This document shows positions 54,386-63,245 of a stretch of 64,000 nt of DNA, piece after piece. Both the position numbers and the translations under genes were made by a program. The stretch is from CAYVIB01 sp964451365 (lineage in GTDB: Bacteria > Pseudomonadota > Gammaproteobacteria > Pseudomonadales > Cellvibrionaceae). The notes below the pieces were generated by a model that was not told where the DNA came from, made no database searches, and saw only the letters and a program-made list of their open reading frames with translations. The stretch's first letter is position 1. Each line of letters starts with the position of its first letter. The stretch is from positions 1-64,000 of the forward strand of contig CAYVIB010000009.1 in the NCBI GenBank assembly GCA_964451365.1. The letters run 5' to 3'.

Positions 54386-56559
54386 CGGTTTAAACTCCTC
54401 TTAAACGGCGGCAGCGAATCCAGCAGGGCCTGGCCGTATCGCTTTGAAACAATTCGCCGATCCATAATAGTCACCCTGCCACTGTCGGATTCCGTCCGCA
54501 ACAACCGGCCGCAGGCCTGCACCAGTCGCATGGCGGCATCGGGAACACTGATCTGCATAAAGGCGTTACCGCCCTGAGCTTCTATCCATTCGGCCAGCGC
54601 GGCCTCGATGGGGTCGTCCGGCACAGCGAACGGTATCTTGGCGATGATCACATGCGTGCAGTAATCGCCGGGCAGGTCCACACCCTCGGCAAAGCTGGCC
54701 AGGCCGAAAATCACACTGCCCATACCCTCTTCGACGCGCTTTTTGTGCTTTTTTATCAGCATCTGCTTGGTTTCGCTGCCCTGTACCAAAATGATGCTGC
54801 GCAGTTCGTGCGGCAGTTCGTCGTGCACATCCAGCATCTGTCGGCGGGAGGAGAACAGGACCAGGGTGCCAGCCTTTTTGTCGATGATTCGCGGCAGGTT
54901 TTCAATCAGGTTTTCCGTGTGCGCGCGGGCGTCGCTGGCGTCGATGGCTTCCGGCGGCACTTCCAGTACCGCGTTGTCGGCGAATTTGAACGGGCTCGGC
55001 ACCGCCAGGTAACGGGAATCCGGGTAGGTGCCCGCGCGGTATTGAAAGCGGTCGAAGGAGTTGAGGGCTGTCAAGGTCGCGGAAGTAACCACCGCGCCGC
55101 AACAGCGGGACCACAGATCTTCCTCCAGCGTGCGCGAAGCCAGCACCGGGCTGGAGACGATTTCATAGTCGGCGATGTCATTGAACTCCATCACGGTAAT
55201 CCAGCGCGCCACCGGCCAGTCCGGCTGCACCCGGGTATCGGCGTAGCTGTCCCACAGGGCGAGGTTGGCCTCGGCCCGCACCAGCCAGGTGCCCACCAGC
55301 GGAAACAGGTTTTCCAGGTCCACCTTCGGCACCGCCGGGTAATCTTCTTCCAGCAGGGTTTCCAGTTCCCGGTGCAGCTTTTCCAGCGTCAGGGAAATCT
55401 CGGCGAATGCCTCGCGCAATTGTTCCGCCAGGTGTTCCATTTCTTTCGGCGCCACGCCTTGTGGAAAGCGGACGCGTGGACTTTGGCTGCCGGAGTAACG
55501 ACTGTTTTCCGCCTCCGCCACGGCGGACTGCACCAGGGCCTGGAGCATCGGCAGGTTGGTTTCCATGATTGAACGGGCGCTTTTCAGCACCGCTTCCACT
55601 GGTTCCGCAAGTTGTTGGAAGTAGGTCGCATCCCGCAGGGGCTGGATCAGCCCCGGCCATTGGCCCTCGCTCTGGCCCAGCCAGCGGACGGTGCTTTTAT
55701 AGCGGGTGTGACAGGCGAAATGATTGAGCGCCTTTTCCGGCAGGTGGTGGCCCTCGTCGAAAATATAAATCGTTTCCTCCGGCGCGGGAAGAATGGCGCC
55801 GCCGCCCAGCGCCAGGTCCGCCAGCACCAGGTCGTGATTGGCGACGATGCAGTCCGCCTCGTCCAGTTGTTCGCGGGCCTTGAAGAAGGAACAGTTGCGC
55901 ACATTGCTGCAGCGCCTGCCGGTGCACTGCCGGTGGTCGGTGGTCACCCGCTGCCAGACAGGCTGGTCGAGTTCGTCCTCCCAATTGTCACGGTCGCCGT
56001 CCCAGCTGCCGTTGGAGAGCGAACTCATCATGTGCTTGTAAAGCTGGATTTCCCGCTCATTAAGCTCACTCATTTCGTCCTCGTACAGCGGAATAAACTG
56101 GTCGCTGTCGGTTTCGCTCAGAATCCGGTCCAGTTTGGTCAGGCACAAGTAGCGCCCCCGGCCCTTGGCCAGGCTGAAGGTAAAGTTCAAACCGCTGTGG
56201 TTGAGAATTTCCGGCAGATCCTTAAAGACAACCTGTTCCTGGAGGGCAACGGTGGCGGTGGCGAGTACAACTTTTTTGTTCAGGTGTTTGGCCACCGGCA
56301 GCGCGGCCAGAAGATAGGCCACGGTTTTGCCCGTGCCGGTTCCCGCCTCCACCACGCAAAGGTGGGAACCGGAGGTGCGAATACCCTCTTCGTTCAGTTG
56401 AATTTCGCCCAGGGTGCGGGCGATTTCGGCAATCATCAGTTTTTGGCCGTAGCGGGGTTTCAATTCGCGGGCGGCCAGGAAATTACGATAGGCGGTTTGG
56501 ATTTCCTCTTTGAGCTCGTTGTTTAGCGTTGAACCATTTTTGGAAGAATGCTGTTTCAA
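54382..56559 (-). CDS. dinG: ATP-dependent DNA helicase DinG
   Basis: The 725-residue XPD-like superfamily 2 helicase unwinds DNA and R-loops. Walker A is EAGTGTGKTVAYLLAA (about residue 72) and Walker B reads DEGHHLPEKA. The iron-sulfur cluster cysteines appear as RYLCLTK and C-TGRR-C-SNVRN-C, with the same 5- and 6-residue spacing as E. coli DinG. The probable start is TTG 56559, overlapping the upstream stop as TTGA; the frame is open further up but inside the acyltransferase gene. The last motif region includes ACGRLLRTESDSG. Confidence 0.93.
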   Translation of the reverse strand: MKQHSSKNGSTLNNELKEEIQTAYRNFLAARELKPRYGQKLMIAEIARTLGEIQLNEEGIRTSGSHLCVVEAGTGTGKTVAYLLAALPVAKHLNKKVVLATATVALQEQVVFKDLPEILNHSGLNFTFSLAKGRGRYLCLTKLDRILSETDSDQFIPLYEDEMSELNEREIQLYKHMMSSLSNGSWDGDRDNWEDELDQPVWQRVTTDHRQCTGRRCSNVRNCSFFKAREQLDEADCIVANHDLVLADLALGGGAILPAPEETIYIFDEGHHLPEKALNHFACHTRYKSTVRWLGQSEGQWPGLIQPLRDATYFQQLAEPVEAVLKSARSIMETNLPMLQALVQSAVAEAENSRYSGSQSPRVRFPQGVAPKEMEHLAEQLREAFAEISLTLEKLHRELETLLEEDYPAVPKVDLENLFPLVGTWLVRAEANLALWDSYADTRVQPDWPVARWITVMEFNDIADYEIVSSPVLASRTLEEDLWSRCCGAVVTSATLTALNSFDRFQYRAGTYPDSRYLAVPSPFKFADNAVLEVPPEAIDASDARAHTENLIENLPRIIDKKAGTLVLFSSRRQMLDVHDELPHELRSIILVQGSETKQMLIKKHKKRVEEGMGSVIFGLASFAEGVDLPGDYCTHVIIAKIPFAVPDDPIEAALAEWIEAQGGNAFMQISVPDAAMRLVQACGRLLRTESDSGRVTIMDRRIVSKRYGQALLDSLPPFKRSLNR

Positions 56560-57707
56560 AGGACACCCAGTTTGACGTACACCGGGTTGGCGTAAGCCGT
56601 TAACATTGTTTTTAGCCATTTCTGGTTGCAGGAGGAGATCAGTTCCTTGAACTTCGACCGCTCCTGGCCCCAATCGCGCGATTGAAAAGCAACTTTGCTT
56701 TCTCCAACAACCACATCCGGCGTTTTATTTTCCAGCATTTCATACGCGAAGCAGTTGGTGGGATGCAGCACATAATTTTCCCTTACCTGGCGATCAATGG
56801 CCTCGACAACCTCTTCCACGCTGGTGTAATCATCCTTCAGCACATCGCCGAACGAGACATGCACATCGCCCTTGTAACCGGTAATCCCCCTGGCGATGCT
56901 TTTGACATCCTCGTGCTGGTCCTTCTGGTAGCTGCCGTGGGTTTCCTTTTCATACAATTCACGCGCTTTTGACTGATCGCACGGATCGTACTCATAGGAA
57001 ATACTCACCGGAACAATCCGCGCATCGCGGACATAATCTTCAAACGGCTGCGCCTTTTCCCTGCTCAGGGCAAGCATGCTGACAATGGCCGGATTGGTTT
57101 TGTCGATACCATTTTTTGCACGTCCTTCGCGCTGGGCAATCCAGACGTTTTCGTTGTCTTCCATCACCGAACGGTGAATATATTTGGACAAATGCTTCGC
57201 CGCCTTGAGTTTTTCCCTCGGCGCCTTGGCCGAGCGGTTGACGATAAAGCTTTTATTGAGTCGCATCAGGTCCGACGCGAAGGGCTTGGTCAGCAAGTTA
57301 TCGCCAATGGCAATGCGCAAGGTGGTGAAGCCGGCCTCGTTCAATACCCAATTGACGAATGCCGGGTCCATGGCGATATCGCGATGGTTGCTGATAAACA
57401 GGTGGGCCCTGCCCCGCTCCAGTTTGTCGATCCCGGACACCGACAGGTGCGTGACCGTGCGTTTCAAAATGGATTCCAGATAGCCACGGATGTACATTTG
57501 CACATCGTGAACAGTATTGATGCCAGTAAACTCTTTGGCCAGCCGGCTTCGAATCAACGGTCGCGTCACCGCCGCCAGGTAACGGCCGGCGGACGACAGC
57601 TTCAGCCGGGCGATGGTATCCAGGAATTCGTTATCGTGCAGCAGGCGATCCAGTGTGGGGCGGACTTCTTCGTCATTATATGGGCGGATATCGTCAAACT
57701 CGGACAT
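56556..57707 (-). CDS. PlsC-like glycerophospholipid acyltransferase
   Basis: The 383-residue protein has an acyltransferase core with LFISNHRDIAMDPAFVNWVL (about residue 103). His and Asp are five residues apart instead of the usual four, a variant of the NHx4D motif. NVWIAQREGRAKNG (about 185) corresponds to the FPEGTR-type motif III, and IVPVSISYEYDP to motif IV. It probably acylates a lysophospholipid or glycerol phosphate at the membrane; the substrate is uncertain. It is the first gene of the operon with dinG. Confidence 0.85.
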   Translation of the reverse strand: MSEFDDIRPYNDEEVRPTLDRLLHDNEFLDTIARLKLSSAGRYLAAVTRPLIRSRLAKEFTGINTVHDVQMYIRGYLESILKRTVTHLSVSGIDKLERGRAHLFISNHRDIAMDPAFVNWVLNEAGFTTLRIAIGDNLLTKPFASDLMRLNKSFIVNRSAKAPREKLKAAKHLSKYIHRSVMEDNENVWIAQREGRAKNGIDKTNPAIVSMLALSREKAQPFEDYVRDARIVPVSISYEYDPCDQSKARELYEKETHGSYQKDQHEDVKSIARGITGYKGDVHVSFGDVLKDDYTSVEEVVEAIDRQVRENYVLHPTNCFAYEMLENKTPDVVVGESKVAFQSRDWGQERSKFKELISSCNQKWLKTMLTAYANPVYVKLGVL

Positions 57708-57998
57708 TAAAGGTTCTCTTTCAACTCCTCAAACAGTTCAAAATGACTTCCTTCGCGGCGTTTGGGCCTACCCTCGCCGTCAAAGCCGGCGATTATACCG
57801 TTTAGCCCGAAGTTTGCGCGAGGGCGCGCGGTAAGAGGTAATATGGCGCACGCAGGGGGTAATATCCATATTCTTACCGTTTATCGACTACCTGCCGCGC
57901 GACTGGCGGGTGGCGTTTCACTTACCCGCCCCGCACAGAAAGCATTATGACCTCCGTGTGATAAAATTATCCGACTATAACAAACCGCAGTCGCCTGA

Positions 57999-59279
57999 AT
58001 GAAAATCCTGCTCGTAGAAGATAGCGCAACGCTACGCCATGCCTTATGTAACTATATACGCAGTGCCGGCCACGAGCCCGTTGTTGCCAAAAGTGGTGAG
58101 GAAGCCCTGCAGATCGTCGAACAGACGCCGGTGGACCTGATCATTATGGATGTGGAAATGCCCGGCCTGGATGGCTTCGAAACCACCCGCTTGATACGCG
58201 AGGGGCTTGGCGATCATTGGGTTCCCCTTATATTCGTCACCGGCAAGAGCGAGGATGAAAGCCTGGAGAAGGGGATTGAGGCCGGTGGAGACGATTATTT
58301 GATCAAGCCGGTCAGGCCGACCATACTGAAAGCCAAAATCCGCGCAATGGAGAGAATCAGCCACACACGCGACCAATTGGCTACACTCAACCAGGACTTG
58401 AAGCGCCTGAGCCAACGCGACGACCTCACCCAGTTGTACAACCGCAGGACTTTTAGCGAAAAGGCGGAGGAGCAATGGCGCCAGGCGGCGCGTTCAAAAC
58501 AGCCCCTGTCCATCCTCCTGCTCGATATCGATTACTTCAAACCGTACAACGATACCTATGGCCACCCCGCCGGGGACGCATGCATCAAAATGGTGGCCCG
58601 GACGCTGTCGAAATCCCTCAACCGCCCCGGCGATATAGTGGCCCGTTACGGCGGCGAGGAATTTATCGCCCTGTTGTCCAACACGCCCGAGTTGGGGGCC
58701 AAGCACCTGGGCGAGCAGATTCGCAAAACGGTGGAGCGCTACAACATTCCGCACAAGGAGTCGCCTGTCAGCAGCCGGGTAACAGTGAGTGTCGGAATCA
58801 GCGTGGTGAATTTCACCACGGGTACGACCCTGGAACAGCAAATAAACCTGGCGGACAAGGCGCTGTATGAAGCCAAGGATACCGGTCGCAACCGGGTGGC
58901 GGTAAAAACACACAACCCGCATTGCATGGTGCTTGTGGTGGACGACGACCAGGCGAGCCTGGATATAATCACCCGCAACCTTAAAGGCCACTGCTCAGTG
59001 GTAACCACCTGCAACAGCGAGGAATGCGTCAAACTGGCGGATGAACTGCAACCGGATGTGATCCTGCTGGATGTATACCTGCCGGGCGTGAACGGCTACG
59101 AAATGTGTAAGGCTTTGCGGCAACAGGAATCCACCCGGCGTATTCCGATCGTGCTGACTTCCATCGCCAACCAGTCGGACCTGAAGGAATTTGTTTCGCT
59201 TGTGGACGCGAACGACTTCATACAAAAACCGTTCGACAATCACCGGCTGATAGCCAAGTTAAACCAGTTTCTGGTGTGA
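57999..59279 (+). CDS. REC-GGDEF-REC diguanylate cyclase response regulator
   Basis: The 426-residue cytoplasmic protein has a receiver domain (1-118, phospho-Asp in LIIMDVEMPGLDG), a GGDEF domain (about 140-300) and a second receiver (about 308-426, VVDDD, VILLDVYLPGVNGYEM, TSIAN, KPFD). The active-site loop is GGEEF (about residue 218) and the inhibitory site RPGD is intact upstream, so it should make c-di-GMP with product feedback. Its partner kinase is not in the window. The 3' end overlaps the converging hydrolase gene by 40 bases. Confidence 0.93.
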   Translation: MKILLVEDSATLRHALCNYIRSAGHEPVVAKSGEEALQIVEQTPVDLIIMDVEMPGLDGFETTRLIREGLGDHWVPLIFVTGKSEDESLEKGIEAGGDDYLIKPVRPTILKAKIRAMERISHTRDQLATLNQDLKRLSQRDDLTQLYNRRTFSEKAEEQWRQAARSKQPLSILLLDIDYFKPYNDTYGHPAGDACIKMVARTLSKSLNRPGDIVARYGGEEFIALLSNTPELGAKHLGEQIRKTVERYNIPHKESPVSSRVTVSVGISVVNFTTGTTLEQQINLADKALYEAKDTGRNRVAVKTHNPHCMVLVVDDDQASLDIITRNLKGHCSVVTTCNSEECVKLADELQPDVILLDVYLPGVNGYEMCKALRQQESTRRIPIVLTSIANQSDLKEFVSLVDANDFIQKPFDNHRLIAKLNQFLV

Positions 59280-60718
59280 TCCAGGGAGGTGACTTCCCCC
59301 TCTTGGTCGATGTTCCTCAGCATTTCCACCGCATGTTCGTTATCCGGATCCAGCTGCAGGGATTTTTCATAATTCTCTCTCGCTTTTTCCGTATCCCCGT
59401 CGGCCAGATACGCTTCACCGAGGCTGTCGTAAGTGTTGGCGGAATTGGGATATTCCCGTGTATTGAATTTAAATATTTCAATGGCGCTATCCACCTCGCC
59501 GAGACCCAACAAATAATACCCGAGGCTGTTTATCGCCATTTCCGCTTCCGCGAAATTATATTTGTCGCGATGCCGCGTTTTTGCATTTTTATAAAACGAG
59601 ATAATGGTTTCAGGTGGTTGCTCACGGTAATCCGCCAGGCGTATCGCAATGGGTTGCCTTGATTTTTCCAGAGGCTGGTTTAAAAGCAGGTGGCGGAGCG
59701 TTTTATCCGCCAATTCAATGGCCAGTTCGTAATTATCCTGCTGATCGGTAAACACCGCGACACCCACCTTGGCCTCGGGCGCGTAACGAATATTCGCCCG
59801 CGCGCCACCGCCCCGGTGTCCGAGAGTGCGTATATCGCCATAACTTTCCAAAATGGAACCCAGGCTGTAGCCATCCACTATTCGCTGCGGGTCAAAAATT
59901 TCCTTCCTCAACGTGGCCGGTGAAACTATTTTTCCCGCGTTAAGCGCGCGGAACAGTTTCGCCATGTCATCCGGCGTTGTCAGATACCCGCCGGCGGAAG
60001 TCAGCATTGGGTTTTTGCTCGAACCTTCCTGCACTTTCCAGTGAACTGTATTTTCCATACCGGCCGGATTTATCACGTATTTTTCCACAATGTCCGGCCA
60101 ATTCATGTCGAGTTTTTCCGAAACGATCATCGCAGCAATACCGTAACCACTTTGTCGATAGCGGGAGTATTGGCCGGGTTGATAATCCAGGGGATAACTT
60201 TTGGCTATTTTAAAAATATCCCTGTCGCTTGATTGCGGAGCCCCGGTGAGTTTTTCAAATTCCGGTTTATCCACCACGGTGGTAATCCCGGAAGTGTGGT
60301 TGAGCAGGCGCCAGAAAGGAATGGACTCCCACGCCTTCGGAATATCATCCAATAAATCGCCCAATGGCGCGTTGATATCCACCAGCCCCCTTTCCGCCAG
60401 CGATAAAATCGTAAGGACCGTAAGTACCTTGGTTGTGGAAAACATTTCCGCCTGGCTGCGACTGGTTAATGGTAGCCTTTTCCCTTCCGACGAGATGCCG
60501 AAACCACGGGAGAGGATAATGTCCTGATCCTGGACAATGGAAACCGAGAGACCGCTGACGCGATAGGTATCCATCAACTTATAGATATCTTTTTCAAACT
60601 CGTCGGCCAGTGTGTGGCTGCTGCCAATTGCAAAGCAGGACTGTGATAGCACGATAAACATGACTGCGAAAGGCAACCTGAATGCGCTGGTAACTTGCAT
60701 TGATTTTTTTTCGGTCAT
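59240..60718 (-). CDS. periplasmic beta-lactamase-family serine hydrolase with TPR tail
   Basis: The 492-residue protein has a signal peptide (FRLPFAVMFIVLSQSCFA). A serine hydrolase domain follows (about 30-350): SxxK in MFSTTKVLTVLTIL, YRQ in QYSRYRQSGYG where most relatives have YxN, and HRG in LGHRGGGARANI. The C-terminus (about 395-475) has two TPR-like repeats (LGYYLLGLGEVDSAIEIFKF, SLGEAYLADGDTEKARENYE). It resembles class C beta-lactamase-like esterases/peptidases; the substrate is unknown. The ATG at 60718 has AGGTAGAG upstream. Confidence 0.88.
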   Translation of the reverse strand: MTEKKSMQVTSAFRLPFAVMFIVLSQSCFAIGSSHTLADEFEKDIYKLMDTYRVSGLSVSIVQDQDIILSRGFGISSEGKRLPLTSRSQAEMFSTTKVLTVLTILSLAERGLVDINAPLGDLLDDIPKAWESIPFWRLLNHTSGITTVVDKPEFEKLTGAPQSSDRDIFKIAKSYPLDYQPGQYSRYRQSGYGIAAMIVSEKLDMNWPDIVEKYVINPAGMENTVHWKVQEGSSKNPMLTSAGGYLTTPDDMAKLFRALNAGKIVSPATLRKEIFDPQRIVDGYSLGSILESYGDIRTLGHRGGGARANIRYAPEAKVGVAVFTDQQDNYELAIELADKTLRHLLLNQPLEKSRQPIAIRLADYREQPPETIISFYKNAKTRHRDKYNFAEAEMAINSLGYYLLGLGEVDSAIEIFKFNTREYPNSANTYDSLGEAYLADGDTEKARENYEKSLQLDPDNEHAVEMLRNIDQEGEVTSLDHTRNWFNLAISR

Positions 60719-61181
60719 CGCTCTACCTGTTGGTTTTATCGCTTTTCTCCTTGCCCCCTCGACGCCGTTGCGTCCGCAAGCGCTTGATGTACAAGCATCT
60801 TTTATACCAGTCAATTTATCAACAAAGGGAGTTCGCCCGGATCGGACGGTGCTGGTGGCTATTTTACGGATACCTTTGCGTTTGCGAATACCTTTGCGAG
60901 CACCCCGAACAAGGGAAAAACGTCCAAAGTGTGCAGGCGCCGAGTGTCTTTTTTACAAGCTGATTGACATTTTTATGTGAGCCTGGAACCAGTCGCGAAA
61001 CCCGTGGCTGTTGGTATCGCGTTGGACGGCGGGAAGAAGCTTACGCGCTCCGCTTTAAACCGCTTTGCAGGATTAATCATAGGGAATGAAATCAAAAATA
61101 TGGGCATGGCCCTTGCTGATTTTTGTACATCAGGTCCGCAAGCAAGGGCCGCCGATAAACCATCAGCCCCTGGAGGTAGTT
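60719..61181. other. intergenic region with a hairpin leader
   Basis: No supported gene. A near-duplicate ATACCTTTGCGTTTGCGA / ATACCTTTGCGAG lies around 60870-60900. A stable hairpin with arms GGCCCTTGCT (61108-61117) and AGCAAGGGCC (61141-61150), extended inside by CTGAT/ATCAG, lies about 30 bases upstream of the acidic protein gene. Confidence 0.5.
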
Positions 61182-61691
61182 ATGACCAGGCAATCCAAAA
61201 GAGCACCCAGGCCAGAGAAACTGGAGGACCTGGAAGATCAGGCGGAAAAAAACCGCGATCCCTACCAAGACTTGTCCTTCGAGGGTGAGTTGTTCGATAA
61301 CGCGGAGCCGGAACCTCCCCCACAACGCCAGCCTGACCCGGATGATGAAGTCCGGCAGGCCGGTTTGACCGGTGCCGCCATTCCCGGGGACGGCTCCACA
61401 GAAGACGATATGACCCCGGAAACCCTGTTCCACGAAGACGGCGTGCGCTGGCCGAACGAACCCCACGACCACCTGGAGCCGGAGGAGCAGCTTACCGAGA
61501 AAAGCAAGAACGAGATCGGCGCCGGCCATGGCCTGGACGAAGCTGAACTCGGCCGCCTGAAGCCGCTGGACAAAAACCGCTGGGACGGGGACCCGACGGA
61601 GCCGATGGGCACGTCTTCAGAACCGGATGAAGATTACCCCATTGACGATCAGGAACCGGAACGAGTCGTCGAGGAGGACGAGGACAGGTAA
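61182..61691 (+). CDS. acidic, disordered protein of unknown function
   Basis: The ATG at 61182 has an ideal GGAGGT site 5 bases upstream and gives 169 residues, about a quarter Asp or Glu. It has no hydrophobic core, signal or helix. A conserved-looking core is MTPETLFHEDGVRWP, then GAGHGLDEAELGRLKPLD and RWDGDPTEPM; the rest is low complexity. I recall similar short acidic proteins in pseudomonads, of unknown role (from memory). The longer in-frame extension to 61086 is rejected. A hairpin terminator follows at 61699. Confidence 0.75.
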   Translation: MTRQSKRAPRPEKLEDLEDQAEKNRDPYQDLSFEGELFDNAEPEPPPQRQPDPDDEVRQAGLTGAAIPGDGSTEDDMTPETLFHEDGVRWPNEPHDHLEPEEQLTEKSKNEIGAGHGLDEAELGRLKPLDKNRWDGDPTEPMGTSSEPDEDYPIDDQEPERVVEEDEDR

Positions 61692-61698
61692 CTCGAAT

Positions 61699-61720
61699 GC
61701 GGCGGTGAGAAAACCGCCGC
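61699..61720. terminator. hairpin terminator between convergent genes
   Basis: GCGGCGGT (61699-61706) pairs perfectly with ACCGCCGC (61713-61720) around a six-base loop, followed by GTCTAATTTAATT. The T-tract is weak. It lies between the acidic protein gene and the YqhA-type gene. Confidence 0.65.
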
Positions 61721-61727
61721 GTCTAAT

Positions 61728-62225
61728 TTAATTGCTGCCGTGCCGGGTTTTGGAATCGAGCATGCCCATGGCAAACGCCGACGCGACAAAGGTCATGTGG
61801 ATAATGACATACCACTTCAATTTTTCCTCGCTCAGGTCGGGTACGCCCATAAACACCTTCAACAGATGAATTGAGGAAATTGCCACAATGGAAGCGGCAA
61901 TTTTTGCCTTCAGCGACGACGAGTCCATTTTCCCCAACCAGTTCAGTTTTTCACTGTCCTCGCCGATATCAAGCTGCGAGACGAAGTTTTCGTACCCGCT
62001 CATCATTACCATCACCAATAGGCCGCCCACCATCGCCAAATCGATAAGCGTAAGCACCACCAGGATCATGTCCGCTTCCTTGATGGAAACCAGGTGAGTA
62101 AACAGGTGGAAAACCTCCTGGAAAAATTTTACGCCCAGCGCCAGGACGGCCAGGCTAAGCCCCAGGTAAATGGGAGCCAGAATCCAGCGGGAACGATACA
62201 TCAGGGTTTCTATAAATCTTTCCAT
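61728..62225 (-). CDS. yqhA: YqhA/UPF0114 family inner-membrane protein
   Basis: The 165-residue protein begins MERFIETLMYRSRWILAPIY and has four predicted membrane helices (about 14-34, 50-75, 107-126, 137-155). The family signature LTLIDLAMVGGLLVMVMMSGYENFVS is intact. Function unknown. The gene stands alone; the neighbour upstream on the same strand is a lipoprotein gene about 100 bases away. Confidence 0.92.
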   Translation of the reverse strand: MERFIETLMYRSRWILAPIYLGLSLAVLALGVKFFQEVFHLFTHLVSIKEADMILVVLTLIDLAMVGGLLVMVMMSGYENFVSQLDIGEDSEKLNWLGKMDSSSLKAKIAASIVAISSIHLLKVFMGVPDLSEEKLKWYVIIHMTFVASAFAMGMLDSKTRHGSN

Positions 62226-62326
62226 AACTCCAACGACAACTGATATGAATGGCGGCGCCTAATTTAGATATTCTCGCCGGAAAAAACAATCGCTTTCCCG
62301 AATACAGGGCAATTGTTTCCTGTACT

Positions 62327-63019
62327 TCACACCTCCGAGCTTCCGGCCCCCGCTGTTTCCGCCTCTTTCAGGCTTGTGGCGGTTTCCTTCAAATCCTGGA
62401 GCCATCCGGCCAATGTCCTTTTCCAGGCCAGGGCGGAATTCGATCGGTTTACCAACGGCCTGACCGGTCGGTCCGTTGTAAGGTCCTTGCCATCCTCAAC
62501 CATCGCAACAAACTCGTTACTCACCGAATCGACCAGCAATATCTGGATATAGAGCGTCCCAAAACTTTCGGTGGATTGTTTGCTGATGGTGCCGGACACG
62601 TTCCGCCCGTGCTTGGCGGTGTAAGGCTTCAGCTCCACCAGCCGAAATTCCGCCCGCAGGGTGTGGCCATCAAAGCCGCTTCCCAGGCCAAATTCGCCTT
62701 GGGCATTGTTACCCGCATAAACTTTTACCAATTCATCATTAAAATAATTCGAATAAATGGCTTTATCTTCAGCGGTGATCGTCCAGGTTCGGTCAATGGT
62801 GGCATCACCGGAGCGGATAACCTTGAAATCGTCGAATGTGAGCTGACTGAAAACTATTTTGTCGTACTTTGAAAAACGCGCCTTATCACTTATCACCATC
62901 CGATCAAACCGGCCGTTTTCCACCTGGACAAATTCAGTACCGTCGATTTTCTTATAGGATATCGTTTTCTGGCAGCCCGCCAGCAATGCCACCGCAAAAA
63001 TAGTCCATATGATTTTCAT
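62327..63019 (-). CDS. lipoprotein, DUF3313-like
   Basis: The 230-residue protein has a lipoprotein signal peptide with lipobox LLAGC (Cys near residue 16). The mature part (FSKYDKIVFSQLTFDDFKVI, then EFRLVELKPYTAK and YIQILLVDSVSNEFVAMVED) resembles the DUF3313 family of outer-membrane-associated lipoproteins; this match is by pattern and moderate only. Residue +2 is Gln, which favours outer-membrane sorting. The ATG at 63019 is the only good start. Confidence 0.75.
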   Translation of the reverse strand: MKIIWTIFAVALLAGCQKTISYKKIDGTEFVQVENGRFDRMVISDKARFSKYDKIVFSQLTFDDFKVIRSGDATIDRTWTITAEDKAIYSNYFNDELVKVYAGNNAQGEFGLGSGFDGHTLRAEFRLVELKPYTAKHGRNVSGTISKQSTESFGTLYIQILLVDSVSNEFVAMVEDGKDLTTDRPVRPLVNRSNSALAWKRTLAGWLQDLKETATSLKEAETAGAGSSEV

Positions 63020-63245
63020 GCGTTTCCCCTTTCAGGTCTGGTTCAAGTTATCTTTGTTTCAACTGGTCTGAGCGCCCGGCCTGACATACGCACCCCATCG
63101 CCCAAGACGATAATAGTAGTACCTATATACTGTAAAAAATTATTGCGCAGTGAATGACAGGTAATGATGGTTAGCGCGCCGAACTGCCAACCGTTCCTCG
63201 TTGACCCACACTATTCTGATGATACGGACATCGAATTTTGTTACC

